Notes under the pieces: model-generated
Database searches by the model: none
The model's input: the letters and a program-made list of their open reading frames with translations, nothing else
What the model was told of the DNA's origin: nothing
Assembly (NCBI GenBank): GCA_017447445.1
Contig: JAFSNK010000021.1
Location: 165,390-229,389 of the forward strand
Direction of reading: 5' to 3'
DNA: 64,000 nt
Origin: Clostridia bacterium
GTDB lineage: Bacteria > Bacillota > Clostridia > Oscillospirales > CAG-382
Shown here: positions 31,853 to 41,800 of the stretch, one piece after another
Position numbering within the stretch: the first letter of the stretch is position 1
Layout: each line of letters starts with the position of its first letter
Made by a program: the position numbers and the translations under genes

Positions 31853-34799
31853 TTGCGCCCTCCCATTTCATTATCTCGGTTCCTTTGGCGTCGAACTTTA
31901 TAAAGCTCTCCGCGGGGACCGTAATGTTCTTTTCGGTATATTCGTAATCGCTTATATTGTAGTTTATAACAAACGAGATACCGTTGGAATAGGTCACGCG
32001 CACGACGTTGCCGTCCTTGGTGAGGATCTCATGCTTGCGTATATAAGCGGTCTGAACGTCCTTCAAAGCTTCGTTCAGAGTCTTATAAGCCGCGATGATA
32101 TCGTTCTTCCAGATGTTGTAACGTACCGAATAATACCTGGATATCGTCGAATACGTCCATTCCTTAAGATCCGAGGTGTTGCTCGTCGCAATAACGAAGT
32201 ATGGTGCCGCGCCGGATTCGACCGTTTTAAGCAGATGCGCGTTGTAGTCGCCCGCAAGGTTAAGCGGAGTACCCGCGTAGTTCTTGCTTCCGTGGAGCAC
32301 CATGCTCATAAACGGCACGGACGCGTAGGAATAAACGTATCTCGAATCCTCCAGAGGCATATCGACTATATCCGTAACGTATTTGATCGCGTAGTTGTTG
32401 CCGCCGGAAACGAGCACCCGCTTGTTGTTCTGCGAGATCTTGTTAAGAAGCTGCATAACAAGCTCTTTCGAATCCTCACGCGTTAACGGATCGTCGGTAT
32501 TGAAGTCGGAGGAAAGACTGTCGCCCAGCGAGCAGACGCTTATCGCGCCGACGTTGAGTTTGGAATAATCCTTGTTGCCTTCATCGTAGATACGCATCAT
32601 GGAGTTCGGAGAGATCACCCAAAGACTGCCTTTAAGATATCCCTGCCAGACCGGGTCGTATTCGCGCTTGAGCGCGTTGCGTTCGTCGATCGTCTGCGAT
32701 GCGTCGTCGTCCGGGTCGAAGCCGTCGAACCAGGCGTCTCTGTATGCGTACGCGAGTTCGATATCCGGGAACAGCGTCGCGCCGGTCTGATTGGTATAAT
32801 CGAGCAGTTTCTTGAATCCGTCCTCGCCGCCGATCGATTTTTCAATATTGATCTTTGTGGGGACTTCGGGGATCATGCCCTTGTTGTACCAGCCGGACAG
32901 CTTGATGTTTACGTTGTCTATGCCCTTTTCGCCAAGCTCCTTGAGTATGCCGATGGTATCTTCGAAGGTGGTGAGCGGGACGTATTTGGTTATCGGAATA
33001 CCGAGCACCTTTCTTGTCGCGGGGATGGACCCGAGCGTTTCAAGGTAAAGCGGTATATCCTCGCTAACGTAGGGATTCTCTTTGAGTTCGCCGATACGGA
33101 TGAGGTAATCACGGTACGCGGCGGCCATATCGGAATAGGATTTGTCCGCGTCGCCGCCTTCAACGGCCTGGTCGCCGTCCTCGGTGCCGTCCAGGATAAA
33201 GAGCCGTATCTTGAAGTCGCCGGTGTATTTACGCTTCGATTCGACCGTCCACATCGCGTCGGTACCGGCGGATATACCGCCGTCGAGCACGTAGGAGTCC
33301 TTCGGACGGGGGTTGAACGAGGTGTAGATGGAAGCGAAGTTGTGCAGCGCGCCGCCGTAGGTCACGTTGACCTTTGCAAGCGAATCGCCCGCTTCGATGA
33401 CCGCGAGGTACGCGATCTCGAGCGCGACGTCCACGGTGACCGTTTCCATAACGACGTTTCCGTCGTCGTCAAGCACGGTCTCGCCGGTCTCCGGGTCTAT
33501 CTTCGGCTGAAGCTCCTGCCGCGTGCTGTCCTTTTCGACGCGCTGATATACGCCGAACGCGGGCAGCCTTGCTATTTCGGTATTCGCTCCGGTAATCGAG
33601 TGATAGGCGTAGTCCGCGCCGTAAAGGTTGGTGGAGTTCGTGAACGATTCGGTAAGATCCTTGAAATCGAGCAGCGAACCCGCTCCGTCGGGCGAGAACA
33701 TATAACCGGAGTTGTTGACGTCGCCCGCGCCGCCGTACGGCAGAATGAGCACGTCGGAAAGTTTGTAGGTCGAGGAGTCGAAGCGGATGTTGCCCGCGTT
33801 GCAGCGGATAACTATTTCGCTTCCGTTCTCGTCGCCCTCCACCCTGTATTCGAGTGCGAGCTTGAACAGCGGCGGCACGTCGTCCGAGGACGTATATTCG
33901 GTTTCGGCGTGGTCGGCTTCAAGCTGGTCGTAATCGTAGGTGGTGTAGTTACGGACGAATCGTTCGAGACGGAGAAGCTCCTGCGCGGACATAACGGGTT
34001 CGCAGATATATATCGCAAAGTTCTTTGTGATAGGATACTGCGTTTCCATCTCTTTTTTACTCTTTTCGGAAAGCGTCGGGTCGTTAAGGTCTTTCCTTAT
34101 ATAGTAAGCCATAAACGTCTTCGCGTCGCGCTTTGAAAGAGAGTTTGCGGAGATCGCGTCTCTTAAAGCTTCGAGCTTTTCCACTCTTATCATACGCGGA
34201 ACGAGGTAGACGACCTCTTCACGGCCTATCGTGTATTCCACGCGTATGCCGCCGCGTATGTTTTTGAACGTGATCTGATTGTTTACCGCGCAGTCGACGA
34301 AGGAGTTCATTTCTTTATCCTTGTCGTTTTCGGAATAGCGGATGAATATCTGTGCGTAAAGCTTTTCTTTTTCGCTCACCGCGGAATCGTTCGTGCTGCC
34401 GATCGCCTTGGCGGACCCTATGGTATAAGGGTTGGTGCAGTAGAACGCCGAATATTCGGGTATTTCGCCGCTTTCGAGTATCTGAGCTTTCGTAAGCGTC
34501 TGATCCTTTAATTTAAGGATCACGACTTCGCCGGTAAGCTGGTCGGTATAGAACGCGTAGCCGGTATTTACGGCGAACAAACTCATCGGGTCGATATAGC
34601 CGCCGTCGCCGGCAAGGCGGTTCCTTACCGAAGTGAACTGCGTGTTGGTGTATGCCGGGCGCTTAAGATCCCATATATTCACTTCCTTGCTCGACGTGTT
34701 CGAAGTGTCGTCCGCGAGCGCGGCAAGCGAGGTGAACGAACCAAGGAGTACGGCAAAGCAGATAAATAATACTGTTATTTTAATAAATGAAGTTTTCAT
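31845..34799 (-). CDS. DUF5696 secreted protein, possible glycoside-hydrolase-like barrel (operon gene 5)
   Basis: 984 residues with a signal peptide (about 1-29, ending SLAALA). The first half is beta-rich and contains an acidic spacer; ELQPKIDPETGETVLDDDGN is one loop of it. The second half (about 585-935) reads like an alternating alpha/beta barrel: YLETLGSIPATRKVLG, NVNIKLSGWYNKGM, LFPDIELAYAYRD, VSGGNNYAIKYVTD. It ends in a small beta domain. I place it in DUF5696, a family regularly found with carbohydrate permeases and YIP1 proteins in Clostridia. The barrel resembles GH36/GH101-like glycosidases in outline, but I cannot name catalytic residues. It lies 17 bases after the YIP1 gene and overlaps the following permease gene. 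Confidence 0.8.
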   Translation of the reverse strand: MKTSFIKITVLFICFAVLLGSFTSLAALADDTSNTSSKEVNIWDLKRPAYTNTQFTSVRNRLAGDGGYIDPMSLFAVNTGYAFYTDQLTGEVVILKLKDQTLTKAQILESGEIPEYSAFYCTNPYTIGSAKAIGSTNDSAVSEKEKLYAQIFIRYSENDKDKEMNSFVDCAVNNQITFKNIRGGIRVEYTIGREEVVYLVPRMIRVEKLEALRDAISANSLSKRDAKTFMAYYIRKDLNDPTLSEKSKKEMETQYPITKNFAIYICEPVMSAQELLRLERFVRNYTTYDYDQLEADHAETEYTSSDDVPPLFKLALEYRVEGDENGSEIVIRCNAGNIRFDSSTYKLSDVLILPYGGAGDVNNSGYMFSPDGAGSLLDFKDLTESFTNSTNLYGADYAYHSITGANTEIARLPAFGVYQRVEKDSTRQELQPKIDPETGETVLDDDGNVVMETVTVDVALEIAYLAVIEAGDSLAKVNVTYGGALHNFASIYTSFNPRPKDSYVLDGGISAGTDAMWTVESKRKYTGDFKIRLFILDGTEDGDQAVEGGDADKSYSDMAAAYRDYLIRIGELKENPYVSEDIPLYLETLGSIPATRKVLGIPITKYVPLTTFEDTIGILKELGEKGIDNVNIKLSGWYNKGMIPEVPTKINIEKSIGGEDGFKKLLDYTNQTGATLFPDIELAYAYRDAWFDGFDPDDDASQTIDERNALKREYDPVWQGYLKGSLWVISPNSMMRIYDEGNKDYSKLNVGAISVCSLGDSLSSDFNTDDPLTREDSKELVMQLLNKISQNNKRVLVSGGNNYAIKYVTDIVDMPLEDSRYVYSYASVPFMSMVLHGSKNYAGTPLNLAGDYNAHLLKTVESGAAPYFVIATSNTSDLKEWTYSTISRYYSVRYNIWKNDIIAAYKTLNEALKDVQTAYIRKHEILTKDGNVVRVTYSNGISFVINYNISDYEYTEKNITVPAESFIKFDAKGTEIMKWEGANE

Positions 34800-34816
34800 T
34801 ATCTATGCACTCCTTT

Positions 34817-37021
34817 CTACGACCATCGATAGGACAGTTCGATATAAATATTATGGAAGAATGTGTAGACCTTGAGCACCAGCGCGGAGAACAGCGCGGT
34901 AACGAACACTATGAACGCGGCGCCGAGCACCGAGCCGAGCGTTGTGAGTATGTTCTTGCCGAGCGTGTAATCGTGCGTGACCATCATTCCGAAGAAGACG
35001 AGCAGCACCATCCAGAAGATCGCTATCGAATAAAGCATTCCGACGATATCGAGCTCGTCGAGCGACATTACGTTGGTGAGCATCGTGCTCGGTACCATAA
35101 GCAGCGGCAGCGGTATGAGCGAATAGCAGGTCGCTATGTAAACGTCCTTAAGCGTGCCCTCGCCTTCGAACAGCGTCGTAAGACACCAGTTGCCGAGCGT
35201 CCACAGCAGTACCGGCATTATAATGCTCATCGCGGCGAAGTAGTAGCTTCCGCCGCCTTCCGTGGGATCGGAAAGATATCCGCGCCCCGCGGTGTTATAG
35301 ATGAACGCGAGCGCCGTGATGCCAAGCCAGAAAGTCGCTCCCCGGGCCGAACCGCGTTTTTCGTGTTTCAGGTCCCAGAAGCCGTCGAACGGGTGGAAGA
35401 TAAGGTGGAACCCGTAAACAACTTCCGACCAGAAGGTGCGTTTGCCTTCGGTCTTTACACCCTTCTTGTTGACCTTGTTGGCGAACTTGAAGAATTTGAG
35501 CACGCCGAATATCACAAGGAACACCACAAGCGGGATCACCCACAAATATTTTTCCATCCATTCCTTGCGGTACATCTTGTACGCTTCGGAATATTCGGTA
35601 TACGCGGAAGCGTATTTGTAGTTCTGCATCGCCTGGATGTAATCGCCGCTTCTGTATAAGCTGTCGCCTATGCCGACGTAAGCGGCGTCGTAGTTGTTGT
35701 TGCGCTGCAGGATGCTGACGTAGTAGCCGACCGATTTTTCGTACTGCTTCGCTTCGGTCACCTGAATGGCTTTTGCAAGCAGGTCGCCGTAGTTGGTACG
35801 CTTGAACACCGTAAAGGCGTTCTTGCTGCGGTCGAGCAGCAGCATATTCGTGCCCTGATAATCTATGGCGACGAGGTTGGCTATGTTGCCGAGCTGGTTG
35901 CCTTTATCGCCGAACGCGAACAGCAGGTTGCCGTTTGAATCGTAGGTGTATACCCTGCTTCGCTTGGTGTCGATAATGCTCCAGGTGTTGTCCGGGCCGA
36001 GCGCGACGTCGACGACGGAGGAAGGCCCGCTGATCGGGAAATCCGCCGGAGAACCCCACGGTTCGTAGTCAACTTCGCCGGAAGGCGGGAAGAAGCCGTT
36101 GCGGTTCATAATATCCGAACCGTTGGGATTGAGCTTCTTTACCGGGTGGTAAGGGCTGTCTTTGGATCTTGCGGCGACGGCCCTTCCCGATTCTTCGACC
36201 GAGTTCTGAGTGACGTAGAGGAAGCCCTCGGGATCGATCGTAACGTTGTTGAACTCCGTGGAAACGTTCTTGACCGAGCTTGCGAGCTGCTCTTTGGTCT
36301 GGAACATACGCAGGAAGTATTGAAAAGCGTTGTAGATAACCTTCTGCGGACCGATGAACCCGTTGAACGAGCCGTCGCGGTTAAGCGAGATAACGCCGTA
36401 GTTGCCGGTACGGGAAACGACGTATACGCGCCCCGCCCTGTCGACCGCGACCGCGATCGGTTTATAAATGTGGTTATCCGGGAAAACCTCGCTTTCGGGT
36501 TCCGGAACTATATCCACGAAATTGCCGAGCTTATCGAACACGACTATTCGTGAATTCTCGGTATCCGCGACGAAGATCTCGTCGTGAGAGACGAATACGC
36601 CGCAGGGGCCGTTGAACGAGTCCGGAACGCCGAACTGGTTGGTGAACTGGCTTAAAACGAGGCGGAGGTTGTAGTTTTCGTCGAGTATGACTACCTGGTT
36701 CTTGCCGGTGTTGGCGATATAGATATGATTAAGGTCGTCGACGAATATGTCCTGCGGCGAATCGAGCCCGGTGAATACTCCGCTGGTGGCATAGAGTATT
36801 TTGGCGTTGTCGCTCGCGCCGCCGTCCTCTTTAAGCGAATCGAGTATGGTTTTGGAGTTGACCATGCGAAGCGGGACGTAGGCGTGCGGGCTTTGCTGCA
36901 TGGTGCCGCCCTTATTATAAGTATAGGAAGTGTAGGGAATGATCGCGCCGGCGGTTATCGTGCCGACGAGCAGCACAACCGCAAGGCAGGCGAGTAAGAA
37001 TCTTATAACGTGTTTATTCAT
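34817..37021 (-). CDS. NHL-repeat/TPR/YIP1 membrane protein (operon gene 4)
   Basis: 734 residues. A membrane anchor (about 7-29) is followed by an extracellular NHL-like beta propeller (about 85-400) with repeats such as GLDSPQDIFVDDLNHIYIANTGKNQVVILD and GPSSVVDVALGPDNTWSIIDTKRSRVYTYD. A short TPR-like helical region (about 415-480) precedes a second membrane segment (about 500-520). The C-terminal part (about 545-730) is a YIP1-like five-helix membrane domain. It is encoded within the transporter operon, 12 bases after a MalG-type permease gene. A propeller facing outward joined to a membrane domain suggests a glycan sensor or assembly factor for the transporter; that is inference. Confidence 0.82.
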   Translation of the reverse strand: MNKHVIRFLLACLAVVLLVGTITAGAIIPYTSYTYNKGGTMQQSPHAYVPLRMVNSKTILDSLKEDGGASDNAKILYATSGVFTGLDSPQDIFVDDLNHIYIANTGKNQVVILDENYNLRLVLSQFTNQFGVPDSFNGPCGVFVSHDEIFVADTENSRIVVFDKLGNFVDIVPEPESEVFPDNHIYKPIAVAVDRAGRVYVVSRTGNYGVISLNRDGSFNGFIGPQKVIYNAFQYFLRMFQTKEQLASSVKNVSTEFNNVTIDPEGFLYVTQNSVEESGRAVAARSKDSPYHPVKKLNPNGSDIMNRNGFFPPSGEVDYEPWGSPADFPISGPSSVVDVALGPDNTWSIIDTKRSRVYTYDSNGNLLFAFGDKGNQLGNIANLVAIDYQGTNMLLLDRSKNAFTVFKRTNYGDLLAKAIQVTEAKQYEKSVGYYVSILQRNNNYDAAYVGIGDSLYRSGDYIQAMQNYKYASAYTEYSEAYKMYRKEWMEKYLWVIPLVVFLVIFGVLKFFKFANKVNKKGVKTEGKRTFWSEVVYGFHLIFHPFDGFWDLKHEKRGSARGATFWLGITALAFIYNTAGRGYLSDPTEGGGSYYFAAMSIIMPVLLWTLGNWCLTTLFEGEGTLKDVYIATCYSLIPLPLLMVPSTMLTNVMSLDELDIVGMLYSIAIFWMVLLVFFGMMVTHDYTLGKNILTTLGSVLGAAFIVFVTALFSALVLKVYTFFHNIYIELSYRWS

Positions 37022-37033
37022 ACTTCCACCCCC

Positions 37034-37951
37034 TTAATCCTTCATACCGGAAGCGGACATCGTGGTTATAACGTTGCTCTGCGTGATAATGAACACCGTG
37101 ATAGGAACGATCATCATAATGACCGTCGCGGCGGCGGAAACGCCCGAACGGGCGACGCCGGCGGTAACTATCTGGCTTATCGCGTAGTTGAACGTCTTTA
37201 ACTGTTCGCTGTAGATATAAAGGTTGGAGCCCATATTCCAAAGATCCTTGAACGCGAAGATTATAAGCGTTATCCACGCCGGTTTGACCATCGGCATGGC
37301 GATCTTCCAGAATATGGTGTTTTCGTTAGCGCCGTCGAGACGCGCGCTTTCGAGCACCGAATCGTTAACGGACATTTCCATATACTGCTTCATAAGGTAG
37401 AGACCGAAGGTATAGCAGAACGCCGGAACGATAACTGCGAAATACGTATCCACCCAGCCGAGGAACGACATCGTGATGAAGTTGGTGATACCGGTAACGG
37501 TGGAGTGGAACATCAGCGAGTAGACGACCATCGAGAAGAGGAACTTCCTGCCGGGGAATTTGATCTTCGAAATGGCGTATGCCGCGTAGGATGCGAAAAG
37601 CACGTTGCCGAGAGTACCGGTTACCGAAATGAATATGGTATTGAAAAGGTATCTCGAGAACGGGACCCAGGATTTGTTCATAAGGTTGAACAGGTCGCCG
37701 TAGTTTTTCATCGTCGGGTTCACGACGAAGAAGCGAGGCGGGAAGATGAACAACTCGTTAAGCGGTTTCAGCGACTGCAGTATGGCGTATACCATCGGCA
37801 GCACCATTACCGCCGCGACTATCGCCAGCATAATGAATATGCCGACGTCGCCGCCTTTGGAACGGTTGATCGAACGCGAGAACTGCGCTTTCTTTACTTC
37901 CCTTTTGTTCTGGTATTCACGCCATCTGGTCTTAAAATCTTTTTTAGCCAT
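37034..37951 (-). CDS. MalG-type carbohydrate ABC permease (operon gene 3)
   Basis: 305 residues, six membrane segments after a basic N-terminal tail. The EAA loop is LESARLDGANENTIFWKIAMPMVKP (about 200-225), conserved except for EA changed to ES. It starts one base after the stop of the MalF-type partner gene and should form a heterodimer with it. It is followed 12 bases later by the YIP1 gene. It belongs to the CUT1 oligosaccharide import group. Confidence 0.92.
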   Translation of the reverse strand: MAKKDFKTRWREYQNKREVKKAQFSRSINRSKGGDVGIFIMLAIVAAVMVLPMVYAILQSLKPLNELFIFPPRFFVVNPTMKNYGDLFNLMNKSWVPFSRYLFNTIFISVTGTLGNVLFASYAAYAISKIKFPGRKFLFSMVVYSLMFHSTVTGITNFITMSFLGWVDTYFAVIVPAFCYTFGLYLMKQYMEMSVNDSVLESARLDGANENTIFWKIAMPMVKPAWITLIIFAFKDLWNMGSNLYIYSEQLKTFNYAISQIVTAGVARSGVSAAATVIMMIVPITVFIITQSNVITTMSASGMKD

Positions 37952-37952
37952 A

Positions 37953-38888
37953 TCACGTTCCTACCTTTCTGATTAGTTTTGTGACCAGCAGGTTTGCGCC
38001 GATCATCATGAAGAACAAAAGCGTTGCGATAGCGGAAGCGTAGCCCATTTCGAAACGTTGGTCGCCGTAGTCGCTCAGGTGGTGCATTATCGTGTGCGCG
38101 CAATAGTCCGGGCTCGGGAACCCGACCAGCGCCGTTATTACGTACCCGAAGCCGAACGAGTTCGTGATCGCGAGGATCGCGCCGAGCATCATCTGAGGAC
38201 GCATCGTGGGCAGCGTTATGTACCAAAGCTCCTGCCAGCGGTTCTTTACGCCGTCGACCGCGCCGGCTTCGTAAAGCGTTTTATCCACCACCTGGAAGCC
38301 CGCGATGAACGTAAGGAACGAGGTGCCGAGCGAAGTCCACAGCGCGACCGCGACTATCAGCCCGAAGATATATTTTTTATCCTGGAACCAAAGCACCGGT
38401 TCCTGCAGTAAACCGAGCTTCATTCCCCAGGCGTTCACCATACCGTATTGGTCGGACGAGAAGAACAGCGTCCAGATAAGGTAAACGTTGCCGGAAATGG
38501 AGGGAGCGTAGAAGAACAGCGTAACGATCGACCTGATCTTCGGGCGGAGTTCGTTTATGAACCACGCGAACATCATACTGAGAAGGTATGAGCCCGGGCC
38601 GGTGATCGCCGCGAATTTCAGCGTGTTCTTTATGGCGATAATGAACACGTCGTCGTCGAGGAACAGCCGGATGTAGTTATCCATAAACACGAATTTCGGC
38701 CATTCCAGAAGGTTGAACGTGGTGAAGCTTAGCAGAAGCGACAGAAGCACGGGGACCACCACGAAAATGAAGAAGAGAATGAAGAACGGCAGCGCCATGA
38801 AATAGCCGACTTTATTCTTTTTCATTTCGATAAGAGTCCATTTGAACCGCGAAATGTCATTTCTGATAACGGCTTTTTCTTTAGCCAT
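37953..38888 (-). CDS. MalF-type carbohydrate ABC permease (operon gene 2)
   Basis: 311 residues with six membrane segments. The EAA loop is LYEAGAVDGVKNRWQELWYITLPTMRP (about 210-236). Its start codon shares one base with the stop of the solute-binding protein gene (TGATG), a sign of tight translational coupling. It probably receives substrate from that binding protein and pairs with the MalG-type product encoded next. Confidence 0.92.
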   Translation of the reverse strand: MAKEKAVIRNDISRFKWTLIEMKKNKVGYFMALPFFILFFIFVVVPVLLSLLLSFTTFNLLEWPKFVFMDNYIRLFLDDDVFIIAIKNTLKFAAITGPGSYLLSMMFAWFINELRPKIRSIVTLFFYAPSISGNVYLIWTLFFSSDQYGMVNAWGMKLGLLQEPVLWFQDKKYIFGLIVAVALWTSLGTSFLTFIAGFQVVDKTLYEAGAVDGVKNRWQELWYITLPTMRPQMMLGAILAITNSFGFGYVITALVGFPSPDYCAHTIMHHLSDYGDQRFEMGYASAIATLLFFMMIGANLLVTKLIRKVGT

Positions 38889-41800
38889 CAGTTCGTCCCT
38901 CCTTTCAGTCCGGCATCCCAGCCCTTGTATTTTTCGGAAACTTCTTTTTCGATCTGTTTGATCCAGGATGAGGTGGGCAGCTTGAACTCGTCGCGCTTAC
39001 GCGAAAGCTCGGTGTTGATATCGTTTATCTGCTCCTGCATCTCTTTGATCGGATCGTGTTTGTTGTTCACAACGTCGAGGTACGCGAAGTTGGTGTAACG
39101 GCCGATTATGTAGCTGCCCGGGAATTCGGGAGTGCAGGCGACCGCGTTGAACTGCGCGAACAGGTTGTTGTATTCGTCGGCGGACCAGGACATATTGGTG
39201 AGCGCCTGCATATTCGCCGTCGGCTGTTTTGCGGAAGGACCGAGCAGCGCGACCATCTCGTTGCCGTATGCGCTCTGAGTGGGAGCGCTGAGCCACCACT
39301 GCATGAACGCCCAGGCGCCGAGCGCGTTGTCGGGCTTGACCGAACGCATCATAATGACCGTGGAGATACCGCCGATAGTGGAGTTGTTGATCTCCTGCGT
39401 GAGTTCGTCGGCGGTGCCGGGCAGCGGGGTGAATTCCCAAAGACCGTTGATCTCCGGAGCGAAGACTATGAGCGTGTTATACGCGGTGTAGTCCTGAATG
39501 ATAAGCGGCATTTCGCCGGAACGGAAACGGTTCGCCGCGTCGTAGACCTTCGGGAACGCGTAGGCGGTGAAGAACTGGCAGCAATCCTTGAACGCGGCAA
39601 GCGAAATATCGGAATCGAGGTTGATCGTCATACCGTCGGTCTTCGGGATGTAGTTGCCTTCCGAATCGTGGTAAGTATATCCTTTTTCGAATATGCTTTC
39701 GTCGAGTTCCTTCTTCTGCGAATCGGTGATAGTGTTGTAGTCGCCATCGTAGAAGTAGCGGCGGAACAGCTCGGTGTAGTAATCGTAGTTGCCCATATCG
39801 TACAGCGGTTCGTTCTGCTGATACATCATTATCATCGAACCGCCGGTGCCCGCCGGGAACCCTATTTCCAGCGAGTTGGACTGCAGGGAATATATAATAT
39901 CGTAGAATTCATCCCAGGTGTTGGGGACTTCGATGCCGAGTTCGACGAAGATATCCTTGCGGTAGAACATCATCGCGAACGACATCGTCATGGGCAAGGC
40001 GTAGGTTTCACCGTACAGCGTGACGGGTATGAGCGCCTGCGGCGCGAACCACGTTTTGACTTCCTCGAAACTCTTTATGGTGTTGTTTTCTATTAATTTA
40101 TGATACGCAGGATATGTGTAGCTTCCGTCGGGTTCCTGACTGTTCCAGATAGAATCCTTAAGGTTTTCGAAGTTATATCCGACATTGGTGTTTCCCGTTT
40201 TGGTGTTGAGCGAGAGCACCGCGGAACGGATAGCGTAGTTGACGGGATCGCCCTGCCCCGCGCCGAGATAGATATCCGGGCCGGTACCGGCCAGCGTCGC
40301 GGGAAGGAGCGTGCCGCCGGCGACAAGCTTGATCTCGACCGAGATATCCTCGTAGTTCGGGGTGAAATCGTCGTCGACGAGCGAACGGATTATCTGCGCC
40401 TGATCGCGCGAGGTGGCGGTCCATACCTGGACCTTTATGTTCCTTGCGGAGGTGTCGTTTTCTTCAAGCGAGCCGAGCGAGTTGTAATCGCTGAAGAACG
40501 ACATCCAGAACTTCTTTAGCTCGTACCAGAGCCCGCCGAAGAAGCCGGGTTCCGCTTTGGGAGATTCCGATTCGACCGCCTGGAAGCTGATATAGTCGAT
40601 ATCGAGCGGCTGGTTCTTCGCGTCGGCAAGCCAGGAGCCGAGCGCCGCGGAATAGTCCTTCAGCGTTTTCATCTGCGGCGCGATAGTCGAAGGATAAGTC
40701 GACATACGCTCGCAGACGAGGGCGACGCGGTCGAGGTTGGTGGACTGTTCGCCTTTATCGCCGGTGAGCTCGCTCAACAGATTGGAAACCCTGTAAAGCT
40801 CCTTGGACTGTGCGGAAAGTCCTCTTAACACGTCCGGAATGAGTTTATCGAAACCGTAGTCGCGGTAGGAGTCCGCGTCCGGACCGGTTATCATAAGGAT
40901 CTTCCTGTAATATTCGTTTATCTTTGAAAGCGAGTTTTCGACGGTGCTCAGTATTTCGGACATATCGCCGAGAACCGCTTCGAAGCGTATGGTGTTTACG
41001 CCCTTTTCAAGATAGAATTTGAAAGTCGTCGTGCCGTCGTTAAGAGGTTCGGCCTGCCAGGACGAATTATACTTGAACCTTAAATTGCACGCCTCTTGGA
41101 ACGGAAATTCGCCGTTTATGTAGATCTTGCGGGAGACGTACATACCGGAATAGTAGTTCTGGCGGCTTCTCGGATTGATGTAGTAGAAGCCCGATTCGGG
41201 GACTTCGACCTTCCATTCGATCCACTGCCCGACGTACTGCGCTTTGTCGCCGCCTATTTCGTTAAGACGGATGAGCGCCGAATCCTGCGGCTGCGTGTAG
41301 GCGGATGATCTGTCGTAGATCTGATAGATCGTGTTGTGCGAGATCATATAGGGGAACTCCGCCTGGATGACGACGCTTTCGCCCTTATAATCCGCGGCGC
41401 CGGCGTGCGCCTGCAGGTATTCTTCGTATGTGGGAGTCTTTTCCGCTTCGACGAGCTTGATGCTCTTTATGGCAAGAGGTTCGCGAACCGCCTGGAACCC
41501 TATCGTGTGGGCCCCCTCCGCGAAATAGAAGGTAAGCGGTTCGAAATAATACCCTGTGGAATCGTAAACGTATTTAGATTTCCAGGAACCGACGAGCTGC
41601 TTGGAGGGCTTTAACTCGTTGCCGTTGCTGTCCCGGAGGAACGGACGGCTGCTGTCGGCCTTGTGGTTTTCCGGATCCAGTAAGAAATCCACGAAATCCT
41701 TATCGGTGGAAAGATAACGGCTCTTTTCGCCGTTGGATTCGTAGATGATTCTGCCGTTTTCGTCGAATCTGGTGTAAACGTCCGCCCAGGTCCTGTCGAA

